A stretch of 34,994 nucleotides of DNA, taken from contig JAQXNC010000037.1 of NCBI GenBank assembly GCA_029097145.1, forward strand, positions 1 to 34,994, written 5' to 3'. Source of the stretch: Bacillota bacterium. Its GTDB lineage: Bacteria > Bacillota_I > Bacilli_A > Erysipelotrichales > Erysipelotrichaceae. Every line of letters starts with the position of its first letter. Positions within the stretch are counted from its first letter, which is position 1. The notes beneath the pieces are model-generated. The model did no database searches, was not told where the DNA came from, and saw only the letters and a list, made by a program, of their open reading frames with translations. Below are positions 17,218 to 24,437 of the stretch, piece after piece. The translations under genes were made by a program, and so were the position numbers.

Positions 17218-17226
17218 CAGTAACTC
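17197..17226 (-). terminator. Intrinsic terminator of the two-component operon
   Basis: On the minus strand a perfect 10-bp stem (GAGTTACTGT at 17226-17217 with its complement at 17212-17203), loop TGAA, is followed by TTTTTT (17202-17197). It lies 8 nt after the histidine kinase stop. Confidence 0.92.
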
Positions 17227-17234
17227 CCAGATTG

Positions 17235-19286
17235 TCATCCTTCATTTATATTAAAGATTAGTATAGCTTTAAACAGGTCGCCATCAGTTTCAATCTTAAA
17301 GCCAACATTCATCGCTTCAGTAAAGCTTTGAACAATCGCCAGTCCAATACCGCTGCCACTTTCACTTCTTGATTTATCTCCACGTTTAAATCTTTCAATG
17401 ATTTCTTCAGGAGTAAAGTTCATTTCTGATTTGGAAATATTCTTAAATGTTACGACAAGCTGATCAGCTATCCGATTGATATCGATATAGACACGGGTAT
17501 TATTAAGTGAGTATTTGACAATGTTATTTAAGAGATTATCAAATATGCGATATGTCTTATCAGAATCAAGATAACATATAGCCTTTTCAGAAGAACTGTT
17601 GAAGACAAGTTCCAGATTATTATCTCTTAAATCATCTTCTCTTTCTGATATCACCTGTCTTATCAGTTCAATCACATCAAGATTGAGCATATCAAGTTCA
17701 ATATTACCACTGTTTGCCTTTGAGATTTCAAACAGGTCTTCAATAAGACTCTCAAGTCTTGATGAGTATTTATCAAGCATTTTAAGATACTCCTGACGTT
17801 TTATTGGATCAAGATTTTCATCATTTAACAGTTCAGTATAATTTCTGATACCGGTAAGTGGTGTTTTAAGGTCATGCGAGACATTTGAAATAAGTTCTGT
17901 CTTCATTGACTGTGAAGCTGTTTCTTCTCTGATTGCTTCCTTAAAACCTGTTTCAATACTTGACAGTTCATTCTTAAGTGGATCAAAGATTCCCATATCT
18001 TCATTCAGATTATCAAAATCACCCTTGGCAACTCTTGATGCATAATTCAGAATTTTCTGATAATCATTTTCAATAACTTTATATCTGTCGTATACCAAAA
18101 GAGCAATAACCAATACATAAGCTACACCAAAGATAGCACCAAATCCTGGAATAATACCGATAATCACAACAATAACCAGATTGACAATAAAGATAATCAG
18201 CATCTTTCTGATATTATTGTCTTCAAAATCAATATCATAGAGTCGATTGAAGAATCCCTTAATCTTTCTGATACATAAAGCTATTAATGTATCTTCTTTT
18301 AAGAAGCGTCCAAAACCTCCAGTAAACATATATTTCAAATAGTAGATATCAGCTACTACAGTAAGCATAAATAGACCATATACAAGATAATTAATCACGA
18401 AGATTATCTCATTGTCATAACCCGTAAATCCTAAGGCATTGATAATTCCATAGAATTCCTTATCAATTGTAATCTTCATTATTAATAAACATCCAGCGCC
18501 CAAAAGAGTACTCATGGCAGTTAAAACAGTGATAGTCAGTTCAGCTTTGGTATCAGAACATATCTTAAATGGATTAATCTCTCTTAGATATCTGACTGGA
18601 TAGAAAAGGCCAAATATTAAGGCTATTCCTGCAATAATCATCATCGAAATAACGATATAAGTACTATCAAACGACGAAGCTAAAGCTGCCCCAAGTCTTG
18701 AATCCCAGCTGCGATACACTCCTTCATTGATGCTGTATTCAAAGTGATAGTCACTAGGGAAGTTAAGTTTTACTTCAACATTCTCATCTGCAATGATATT
18801 TTTAGATATTTCAGCACTTTCTTTGATATCTTCATTCATATAGTAAAGGATATCATAATAAAGCTGACCTTCCTTTTCATAAAAGCCACCACTATCAGCT
18901 TCAATCACTCCATAAAACAGTGATCCTTCCTTATTGACATTACCATATGATTCAATTATTTCATTACCTTTATATACTCTGTAATTGAAGTTTTCATCTT
19001 CAAGCAGATAGTTATAGTTATTTACTGGTCTTCTGACAATTACGTTATTAACTCTGTCAAGAGTTTCAGAATCCAGCTCTCCATCGATTGTGATAATTTG
19101 GTATTCTGGATTACTTGAGATAATCCTGTCATACATCAACTCTGCAATGTCATCACTGGCAGTATAACTCATATCACGTGACTGTAATTCACTCAGATAT
19201 ATTACATCATATTTATCATATAGTGTCGCTGTTGTGATTAGTGATAATAATATAAACAGCGTAAAGAATATAAGTTTCTTCTTCAT
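17235..19286 (-). CDS. Sensor histidine kinase with multi-helix membrane region
   Basis: This 683-residue membrane kinase is paired with the response regulator upstream. Helix 1 is at about 5-22 and an extracellular sensor domain of about 185 residues covers 25-208. Membrane helices follow near 209-229, 250-271, 292-316 and 362-398 (two). A HAMP-like linker (about 400-455) leads to HisKA with SNVSHDLKTPLTG (phospho-acceptor His471). The ATPase domain has its N box at DNLLNNIVKYS (583-593) and a G2 box GSGIGLAI (644-651). The G1 region reads NISKSE rather than DxGxG, as in several Bacillota kinases. The signal is unknown. It starts 2 nt after the regulator stop. Confidence 0.92.
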   Translation of the reverse strand: MKKKLIFFTLFILLSLITTATLYDKYDVIYLSELQSRDMSYTASDDIAELMYDRIISSNPEYQIITIDGELDSETLDRVNNVIVRRPVNNYNYLLEDENFNYRVYKGNEIIESYGNVNKEGSLFYGVIEADSGGFYEKEGQLYYDILYYMNEDIKESAEISKNIIADENVEVKLNFPSDYHFEYSINEGVYRSWDSRLGAALASSFDSTYIVISMMIIAGIALIFGLFYPVRYLREINPFKICSDTKAELTITVLTAMSTLLGAGCLLIMKITIDKEFYGIINALGFTGYDNEIIFVINYLVYGLFMLTVVADIYYLKYMFTGGFGRFLKEDTLIALCIRKIKGFFNRLYDIDFEDNNIRKMLIIFIVNLVIVVIIGIIPGFGAIFGVAYVLVIALLVYDRYKVIENDYQKILNYASRVAKGDFDNLNEDMGIFDPLKNELSSIETGFKEAIREETASQSMKTELISNVSHDLKTPLTGIRNYTELLNDENLDPIKRQEYLKMLDKYSSRLESLIEDLFEISKANSGNIELDMLNLDVIELIRQVISEREDDLRDNNLELVFNSSSEKAICYLDSDKTYRIFDNLLNNIVKYSLNNTRVYIDINRIADQLVVTFKNISKSEMNFTPEEIIERFKRGDKSRSESGSGIGLAIVQSFTEAMNVGFKIETDGDLFKAILIFNINEG

Positions 19287-19288
19287 AA

Positions 19289-19993
19289 TTATCTTTTTTC
19301 TATCTTATAACCAAGACCCCAGACAACCTTAAGATACTTAGGTCTTTTTGGATCGATTTCAATTTTCTCTCTCAGTTTTCTGATATGAACCATGATTGTT
19401 TCGGTATTAATCGCTTCTTCCTTCCAGATTCTTTCATATATCTCTTCTGAAGAGAAAACACGATTGGGATAACTCATCAGCAGTTCAAGGATACTGAATT
19501 CCTTAGGAGTCATTTTAATATACTTTCCATCAACACTGACTTCCTTGCTGGTCTTATTAAGTGAAATACCGCCTATTTCAATAATATCCTGACTGACTTC
19601 TTCCTTAGAACCTTTAAGTCTTAAGATCTGTTCATATCTTCTGATATGTGATCCCACACGGGCTATCAGTTCAATTGACTTAAATGGTTTGGTCATATAA
19701 TCATCAGCTCCAATATTGAGTCCACTGATCTTATCGATGTCTTCAGATTTGGCACTTAAAAAGATAATTGGAAAATCATAATTTTCCCTGATTTTCAATG
19801 TCATTTCCATTCCATCCATAACCGGCATCATAATATCAACAATTGCCAAATGAATATCATTATTTAAGACAATATCAAGTCCCTCAGCACCATTAAAAGC
19901 CTGATATACCTGATATCCCTGATTTCTCAAATAAATCGCAATCGCATCATTAATGCCTCTTTCATCTTCAACAACCAGTACCTTATGTTCCAT
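19289..19993 (-). CDS. OmpR/PhoB-family response regulator
   Basis: This is a 234-residue transcription factor. The receiver domain has the acidic pocket Glu9-Asp10, phospho-acceptor Asp53 in VDIMMPVMDG, the Ser in FLSAKSE (about 80) and Lys102 in TKPF. A winged-helix DNA-binding domain (about 135-232) has the TPKEFSILELLMSYPNRVFSSEEIYERIW and TIMVHIRKLREKI helices and the WGLGYKIE wing. The AAGGGA ribosome site lies inside the final codons of the small membrane ORF that stops 2 nt upstream, so its translation is probably coupled to that ORF. It sits with its kinase partner and likely binds the repeats at 20188-20228. Confidence 0.95.
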   Translation of the reverse strand: MEHKVLVVEDERGINDAIAIYLRNQGYQVYQAFNGAEGLDIVLNNDIHLAIVDIMMPVMDGMEMTLKIRENYDFPIIFLSAKSEDIDKISGLNIGADDYMTKPFKSIELIARVGSHIRRYEQILRLKGSKEEVSQDIIEIGGISLNKTSKEVSVDGKYIKMTPKEFSILELLMSYPNRVFSSEEIYERIWKEEAINTETIMVHIRKLREKIEIDPKRPKYLKVVWGLGYKIEKR

Positions 19994-19995
19994 AT

Positions 19996-20070
19996 TTATC
20001 CCTTTATACTACGATAGTAAAATGTCATGATCAGACATACAATAACAATCCCAACCGTTTCCATAATCAT
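19996..20070 (-). CDS. Micro-ORF 2: 24-residue putative membrane peptide upstream of the response regulator
   Basis: This short frame encodes MIMETVGIVIVCLIMTFYYR followed by SIKG and a TAA. It has one strongly hydrophobic helix (about 6-17) and a basic C-terminal tail, the shape of a single-pass membrane micropeptide (KdpF-sized). A second in-frame ATG at 20064 would give 22 residues. No SD precedes it, but it begins 13 nt after micro-ORF 1 stops, so reinitiation or coupling is plausible. Its last codons contain the SD of the response regulator, whose ATG follows 2 nt after the stop. The function is unknown; a regulator of the adjacent kinase is one possibility. Expression is unproven. Confidence 0.5.
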   Translation of the reverse strand: MIMETVGIVIVCLIMTFYYRSIKG

Positions 20071-20083
20071 TCATTTACTGTAT

Positions 20084-20152
20084 TTAGAATATCATTACAA
20101 TCAGTATCAGTGCAATTATTGCGGCAGATATTAGAAATACAGAATCTCTCAT
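20084..20152 (-). CDS. Micro-ORF 1: 22-residue putative membrane peptide with a strong SD
   Basis: The frame ATG-AGA-GAT-TCT encodes MRDSVFLISAAIIALILIVM followed by IF and a stop. It is one hydrophobic helix after a short charged N-terminus. An AAGGAGGG site lies immediately upstream, one of the strongest SD sites in the window, which is hard to explain unless this peptide is translated. It is the first frame of the two-component transcription unit, followed by micro-ORF 2, the response regulator and the kinase. I recognise no family. It could be a small membrane regulator of the kinase or a leader controlling downstream translation. The evidence is architectural only. Confidence 0.55.
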   Translation of the reverse strand: MRDSVFLISAAIIALILIVMIF

Positions 20153-20172
20153 TTACCCTCCTTGTATCTAAT

Positions 20173-20228
20173 ATTCTAAAGGGTAAATCTTAAGATAACC
20201 TGAATCCAAATCTTAAATAATTCTTAAA
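20173..20228 (-). promoter_or_regulatory. Control region of the two-component operon: direct repeats and -10
   Basis: Three TCTTAA(A/G) heptamers (plus-strand coordinates 20188-20194, 20211-20217 and 20222-20228) lie upstream of a TAGAAT -10 candidate (20178-20173 on the minus strand). The last two are exactly 11 bp apart, the helical spacing typical of OmpR/PhoB-type sites. The copy at 20188 is the centre of a near-palindrome. No good -35 is present, which fits activation by the encoded regulator (inference). Confidence 0.45.
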
Positions 20229-20229
20229 T

Positions 20230-20261
20230 ATAATTAATGGCATGATTAACACCATGCCATT
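20230..20261 (-). terminator. Terminator after the DUF349 gene
   Basis: A perfect 9-bp stem AATGGCATG (20236-20244) / CATGCCATT (20253-20261) with an 8-nt loop lies 4 nt beyond the DUF349 stop. The following minus-strand bases are AT-rich (AATTATATTT) rather than a pure T-run, so strength is uncertain. Confidence 0.7.
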
Positions 20262-20265
20262 TTAA

Positions 20266-21414
20266 CTATTTATTTAATTTAGCTTCGATATCAGCGATAT
20301 CTTTTTCCAGCTCTTCGATGAATTTATGTTTATCTTCGATTTCAGCTTTATAGTCAGCCATCATTGATTCACTAAGTGTTTCGCTCATTTCTCTTTCAAG
20401 ACGGTCGATATTACGCTTAGTCTTTAAAATCAGGTCATTCTTACGGTTTTTAACTTCATTCATTCTGTCTAACCATTCAGCCTGACGTTTTTCATTATTT
20501 TCCTTTAAAGAACCAAAGTATTCATCCATGATACCACGGAACTGCTTCCATACCTGATCATCCTTACGTTTACCACAAGAACCAATCTCTTTCCACTTAA
20601 CACTTAACTCTTTCATCTTAGCTGTATTAGCCTTGGTGATTTCATTAGTCTCAAGAATAGTTCGAGCTTCTTCAACAAGAGCAGATTTCTTAGTATGATT
20701 TTCTGCCTGTTGAGCATGCAGTTCATCGTAGAATTTATTTCGCTTATCATAGAAGACCTGTCTAGCTTCATTGAATCTTGACCATAATTCATCATCTTCT
20801 TCTCTTGATGCGCGAGGAGTAGACTTCCATGTCTCAAATAAAGCATTCATCTTATCATTTGCCTTAAGAATATCGTCTTCTTCAGCAATCTTCTTAGCTT
20901 CTTCAATCAGCTGTTCCTTTGCTGCCTTGGCATCCTTAAACTTAAGCTGAAGTTCTTCCCAATCCTGATGTCTCTTTTCAAAGAAAGCTTTTCTGGCTTC
21001 TGAGAATTCATTCCATAGACTGTCATCAGTTTCTCTATCCTTAGAGCTACCTGCAGCCTTCCATTCCTTCATTAAGGCATTCATTAAGGCATTGGCATTC
21101 TTTTCGTTAGATTCACATAAAGCTTTTGCCTTTTTAATAATTTCTTTCTTAGTTTCTTCGCTTTCCTTAGCTGCTTCGTTTTTCTTAGCATAGAATTTCT
21201 CTACATAACTGTCAAATTCAGCTGCCAGTTCATCTTCATAAGCTGATTCCCAGTACGGAATCTTCTTCCATCTCTTCTTTAATGTATTTATCTTTCTAAG
21301 TATTTCATTAGAGCTTGTAACTTCTTCAAGCTGTTTTACTTCTTCAATTAATTCCTTACGTTCTTTGATACATTCATCAATATCTCGTAATTCGATTTTT
21401 TCTTCGCTATACAT
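20266..21414 (-). CDS. DUF349-repeat coiled-coil protein
   Basis: This is a 382-residue, highly charged, largely alpha-helical protein built from tandem DUF349 repeats of unknown function. Each repeat has the pattern W-K-x(10-20)-D-D-x-L/V-W-x-x-F-x-x-A/M (for example WKAAGSSKDRETDDSLWNEF, WKSTPRASREEDDELWSRFN, WKEIGSCGKRKDDQVWKQFR), about 70-75 residues apart, with an N-terminal degenerate copy around WKKIPYWESAYEDELAAEFD. The C-terminal 80 residues are a continuous coiled coil. A frame extension to 21456 exists. I start at the ATG 21414 because GGAGG lies 6 nt before it. It is a single-gene unit with its own promoter and terminator, cytoplasmic, with no signal peptide. Confidence 0.85.
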   Translation of the reverse strand: MYSEEKIELRDIDECIKERKELIEEVKQLEEVTSSNEILRKINTLKKRWKKIPYWESAYEDELAAEFDSYVEKFYAKKNEAAKESEETKKEIIKKAKALCESNEKNANALMNALMKEWKAAGSSKDRETDDSLWNEFSEARKAFFEKRHQDWEELQLKFKDAKAAKEQLIEEAKKIAEEDDILKANDKMNALFETWKSTPRASREEDDELWSRFNEARQVFYDKRNKFYDELHAQQAENHTKKSALVEEARTILETNEITKANTAKMKELSVKWKEIGSCGKRKDDQVWKQFRGIMDEYFGSLKENNEKRQAEWLDRMNEVKNRKNDLILKTKRNIDRLEREMSETLSESMMADYKAEIEDKHKFIEELEKDIADIEAKLNK

Positions 21415-21447
21415 ATTAGTCCTCCAAGTATAATCACACGTATCTAT

Positions 21448-21476
21448 ATTATACATATTTTAATCGAAAAGGTTAA
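21448..21476 (-). promoter_or_regulatory. Promoter of the DUF349 gene
   Basis: On the minus strand TTAACC (21476-21471) and a perfect TATAAT (21453-21448) are 17 bp apart. The predicted start gives a leader of about 26 nt carrying GGAGG. Confidence 0.7.
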
Positions 21477-21487
21477 CCATAATTATC

Positions 21488-21501
21488 AGTAAGCGCTTCT
21501 T
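21488..21501. promoter_or_regulatory. Possible CcpA (cre) site
   Basis: AGTAAGCGCTTCTT contains the palindromic core AAGCGCTT and agrees with the catabolite-responsive consensus at seven of nine defined positions. It would overlap the -35 region of the EAL gene, consistent with repression by CcpA-type regulators. It is a single short match and could be chance. Confidence 0.3.
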
Positions 21502-21518
21502 TTTATGTTTTTATATGT

Positions 21519-21524
21519 TATGAT
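21519..21524 (+). promoter_or_regulatory. Extended -10 of a probable leaderless promoter (EAL gene)
   Basis: TGTTATGAT (TGn plus TATGAT) ends 6 nt before the ATG at 21531 and no SD is present. The -35 is weak, as expected for an extended -10 promoter. Confidence 0.5.
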
Positions 21525-21530
21525 TTTTGT

Positions 21531-23570
21531 ATGAAATCTAATGTTGAAGTTTTAAATAACCTTAAATATCTTGATGAACTGCCAGAAGCTTTTTGTATTC
21601 TGGAAGTTTTAGATCCCGATGACAGTCATCCATCAAACTATGTCATAAAATATGCCAATAATGAGTTATCAAGACTATCGGGTTTTAATAAAGATAAGAT
21701 TTTAAACGCAACATTCGATGATATTTTCCCAAACTCTAAGGAAAAGTGGTTTGAAATAATCAAAACTACAGCCTTTGAAGGTAAAAAACAGAATGTAATC
21801 AAATATATACCATTACTCAAACGCTTTATCTCAACCGATTTATATCGTATGGAAGATGGATATTGCGGATGCATCATCAAGGAAGTTATCGGTTATAAAG
21901 ACAGTCTTACGAACTGTTTGAGTCTTGATGGCTTTAAAATCAGAGCCGAAGAGATCATTACTAACAACCCTAAACTGGACTTTGTCTTCTGGTATTGCGA
22001 TATTAAACACTTCAAATTTATTAATATGAATTATGGCTATGATGAAGGTGATCACGTACTGTCCTTTATCAGTCATGAAATTCAGAAATATCTCAGTGAT
22101 TATGAAATCATGGGTCGTATTTCAGGTGATATTTTCATCATAATGTCAGTCTTTAAAAATCACCAGTATTCAATTGACCGTTTTAATGAACTGTTACTCA
22201 GCAGTGAGAAAAAACTGGAATTCGAAGTATCACATTCACATAAAATAGATATCGCCGCTGGTGCATATATCTCATATGCATCAACGCGTGAATCAATCGA
22301 TATTATCAGATTCATCGATTATGCACATTCAGCCGAAATCTCTGCCAAGAAAGAAAAAGGCAGCTATTTTGAATTCTTCTCAAATGAATTATTTGAAGAA
22401 GAGAAACGGGCTGATGAAATCATCAAACATCTGCCATCAGCTCTCAGCAATAACGAAGTAGACATCTACCTTCAGCCACAGTATAACTACCTTGAAGGAT
22501 TTGTATCAGGTGCTGAGGTTCTTGCGAGATGGAAACACCCAGAATTTGGTAATATCTCTCCTGCTGAATTTATACCAGTTCTTGAAAAGAGTGGACATAT
22601 CTTTGAATTTGATATCTATATCTGGGATCGGGCTTTAAAATTTCTTAAAAGACTGAATAATCTCGGTTACTTTATACCAGTTTCCATCAACCTATCACGC
22701 AATGATATCTTCTCAAACCGTATCATTAATGTCTTGATCAACCTGACTGATAAATATGGCATTGACCGCAAATACCTGCATCTTGAGATAACTGAGACAT
22801 CATATATCAATAATCCAAAACAGCTCATCGATGTCGTCAACGAACTTTCGGACAATGGTTTCCATGTCGAAATGGATGATTTTGGCAGTGGTTTTTCATC
22901 GCTCTCAATGTTTAAGGATTTATCGATCAAAACCATTAAACTCGATTTGAATTTTATGAAGAATCTTCGTGGTAATAATAAATCAGTCGGCATAATCAGT
23001 TCAATTGTCAGAATGGCGCACAATGCCGGTGTCAGTGTAATTGCCGAGGGTGTTGAATCCAAGAATCAGGCTGAGTTTTTAAAGAATGTCGGATGTTTTA
23101 ACATGCAGGGTTTCTTTTTTTCAAAACCATTGCCAAAAGAAGAATTCACAAAATTATTAATCTCATCATCACTTGGTGACCAGCAAAAAGAGGAGCATGA
23201 ATGTCTCTTTGATGACCTTGTCAAAGCTTTTAATAATTCTGATTACCTCTTTGGCAAATGCATTGGTCCATCAGTCGTTGTTGAATATATCAATGACAGT
23301 ATTGAAATAGTTTATGCCAATGATGAATTTCAGATGTTGAACATGTCTGATTTTTCTACCATCGATTTTAAGAATCCTTTAAGCAGTCCATTTGAAGAAT
23401 CAGAAGTCAAAGTTATCGAAGAAGCTATTAAAGAGACTGTCAAAAAAGGAACTTATAAGCTGGAACATTATTTCAAAAGAACTGATAAACATTTTAGAAT
23501 CAAGTATACACTTATTACCAGAAGTTCAGCTAATGCCTTTATTTTTATCGAGCTTTCTGATTTATCATAA
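21531..23570 (+). CDS. c-di-GMP phosphodiesterase: PAS-like, degenerate GGDEF, EAL, PAS-like
   Basis: This is a 679-residue cytoplasmic signalling protein without membrane segments. Residues 15-120 look PAS-like. Residues 125-285 are a GGDEF domain whose signature has become SGDIF (198-202), so cyclase activity is unlikely and it may be a regulatory nucleotide site. Residues 300-545 are a complete EAL domain with Glu329 (EVLAR), Asn387 (SINLSR), Glu419 (LEITE), Asp449-Asp450 (DDFGSG), Lys470, Glu506 (AEGVE) and Gln526 (MQGFFFSKP), so c-di-GMP hydrolysis is expected. About 560-679 is a second PAS-like region, which is unusual after EAL. The transcript looks leaderless, and a possible cre site overlaps the promoter. 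Confidence 0.9.
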   Translation: MKSNVEVLNNLKYLDELPEAFCILEVLDPDDSHPSNYVIKYANNELSRLSGFNKDKILNATFDDIFPNSKEKWFEIIKTTAFEGKKQNVIKYIPLLKRFISTDLYRMEDGYCGCIIKEVIGYKDSLTNCLSLDGFKIRAEEIITNNPKLDFVFWYCDIKHFKFINMNYGYDEGDHVLSFISHEIQKYLSDYEIMGRISGDIFIIMSVFKNHQYSIDRFNELLLSSEKKLEFEVSHSHKIDIAAGAYISYASTRESIDIIRFIDYAHSAEISAKKEKGSYFEFFSNELFEEEKRADEIIKHLPSALSNNEVDIYLQPQYNYLEGFVSGAEVLARWKHPEFGNISPAEFIPVLEKSGHIFEFDIYIWDRALKFLKRLNNLGYFIPVSINLSRNDIFSNRIINVLINLTDKYGIDRKYLHLEITETSYINNPKQLIDVVNELSDNGFHVEMDDFGSGFSSLSMFKDLSIKTIKLDLNFMKNLRGNNKSVGIISSIVRMAHNAGVSVIAEGVESKNQAEFLKNVGCFNMQGFFFSKPLPKEEFTKLLISSSLGDQQKEEHECLFDDLVKAFNNSDYLFGKCIGPSVVVEYINDSIEIVYANDEFQMLNMSDFSTIDFKNPLSSPFEESEVKVIEEAIKETVKKGTYKLEHYFKRTDKHFRIKYTLITRSSANAFIFIELSDLS

Positions 23571-23590
23571 TATGATATTTAATTATACGT

Positions 23591-23660
23591 TATAATGTAG
23601 CGCTAGTGCGTATCCCCTGTTCGGCTTATAAATAGGGTTTCACAAAGGGAGGATAAGAAA
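23591..23660 (+). promoter_or_regulatory. -10 box and structured 5' leader of the lipoprotein gene
   Basis: TATAAT at 23591-23596 predicts a leader of about 58 nt. In it CCCTGTT (23615-23621) can pair with AATAGGG (23631-23637). TATCC (23611-23615) can pair with GGATA (23651-23655), which is part of the SD region AAAGGGAGGATA. The leader can therefore fold to hide the ribosome site. I could not match it to a riboswitch class I know. Confidence 0.4.
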
Positions 23661-24218
23661 ATGAAAAAAATACTGGCACTTTTAATTATTGTGTTACTTT
23701 GTGGCTGTGGCATTAAGGAAAAAGAAAAGACTGTTGACTGCATCTTAAAACCATATGCCGAACTGATAAGCGAAGAAAACCGTCAAAATCTTGTTATCTA
23801 TTATGATTATGATGGTGTATTTGATCGATATACTATTTCTTCTTTAGTTTCACGTGAACTCGCTGATATATCAGCTTTAGATCTCAGCGATAAGAAAGAA
23901 GAGACTAAGGAACAGATTGCCGATAAATATAACAGTTTCTATAAGACGCTCACTGAAAAGATGACCTTCATCTTTAACTATGAATATGAAAGTCTTGAAA
24001 AGGCCACTATCGATGAGAACACTATCAGAATTATCATCGATAGTGATGATGTCCGTTTCTACATCTATGAAGGAGGTTACATCAAGATTATTGATAATGG
24101 TGTCAGGACCTTCTATCATACAGAAAACAGCAGTTTCAATAAAGACCTCGAGAACTTCTATAAAACAGTCAAAGAAATGGGAAATTATGGGATGAAACTC
24201 GCAACATCTATCGAATAA
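23661..24218 (+). CDS. Small lipoprotein of unknown function
   Basis: This is a 185-residue exported lipoprotein. The signal peptide MKKILALLIIVLLCGCG ends in a lipobox with Cys16 as the probable lipidation site. The mature part is charged, mixed alpha/beta and has no recognised domain. It contains a KKEETKEQIADKYNSFYKTLTEKMTFIFNY-like helical region followed by beta strands, somewhat like DUF1307/YehR-type lipoproteins, but I cannot assign it. A GGGAGGA ribosome site 7-9 nt upstream supports the start. It follows the EAL gene by 90 nt with its own -10 and possible structured leader, and ends in a strong terminator. Confidence 0.75.
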   Translation: MKKILALLIIVLLCGCGIKEKEKTVDCILKPYAELISEENRQNLVIYYDYDGVFDRYTISSLVSRELADISALDLSDKKEETKEQIADKYNSFYKTLTEKMTFIFNYEYESLEKATIDENTIRIIIDSDDVRFYIYEGGYIKIIDNGVRTFYHTENSSFNKDLENFYKTVKEMGNYGMKLATSIE

Positions 24219-24225
24219 TTACACT

Positions 24226-24265
24226 CTGTCATCAGCTGATTTTAAGCTTTGATGACAGTTTTTTA
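24226..24265 (+). terminator. Intrinsic terminator after the lipoprotein gene
   Basis: CTGTCATCA (24226-24234) pairs with TGATGACAG (24250-24258), with an inner AGCT/AGCT pairing in the loop, followed by seven T residues. Confidence 0.9.
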
Positions 24266-24326
24266 TGCCTTAAAAACCGATAAAATAAGATTATTTTATG
24301 ATTTTCATATTTTTTATAAAAATTTA

Positions 24327-24354
24327 TTGCATTATGGTTCAGGATATGTATAAT
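24327..24354 (+). promoter_or_regulatory. Promoter of the PotD-like/aguB unit
   Basis: TTGCAT (24327-24332) and a perfect TATAAT (24349-24354) have a 16-bp spacer. The predicted start near 24361 gives a leader of about 77 nt. Confidence 0.7.
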
Positions 24355-24379
24355 GATTATTAGCATTGTGAAACTTTAT

Positions 24380-24396
24380 GTTTAGTAATACTAAAC
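24380..24396. promoter_or_regulatory. 17-bp perfect palindrome, probable repressor operator
   Basis: GTTTAGTA-A-TACTAAAC is a perfect 8-bp inverted repeat around one central base, about 20-35 nt downstream of the predicted transcription start of the PotD-like gene. The position suits a roadblock repressor. In RNA it could only form a weak hairpin. The regulator is unknown and is not encoded next to it. Confidence 0.5.
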
Positions 24397-24437
24397 AAAG
24401 GGCTTCAAAATGCCAGTTAATATAAGTGAGGAGAAGA

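Noticed and set aside
19996-20070. KdpF identity for micro-ORF 2
   Set aside because: Size and topology are similar, but there are no kdpABC genes and sequence resemblance is only general hydrophobicity.
23597-23660. c-di-GMP riboswitch (GEMM-I or GEMM-II) next to the EAL gene
   Set aside because: The leader is too short and lacks the conserved GEMM features I know; only generic pairings are visible.
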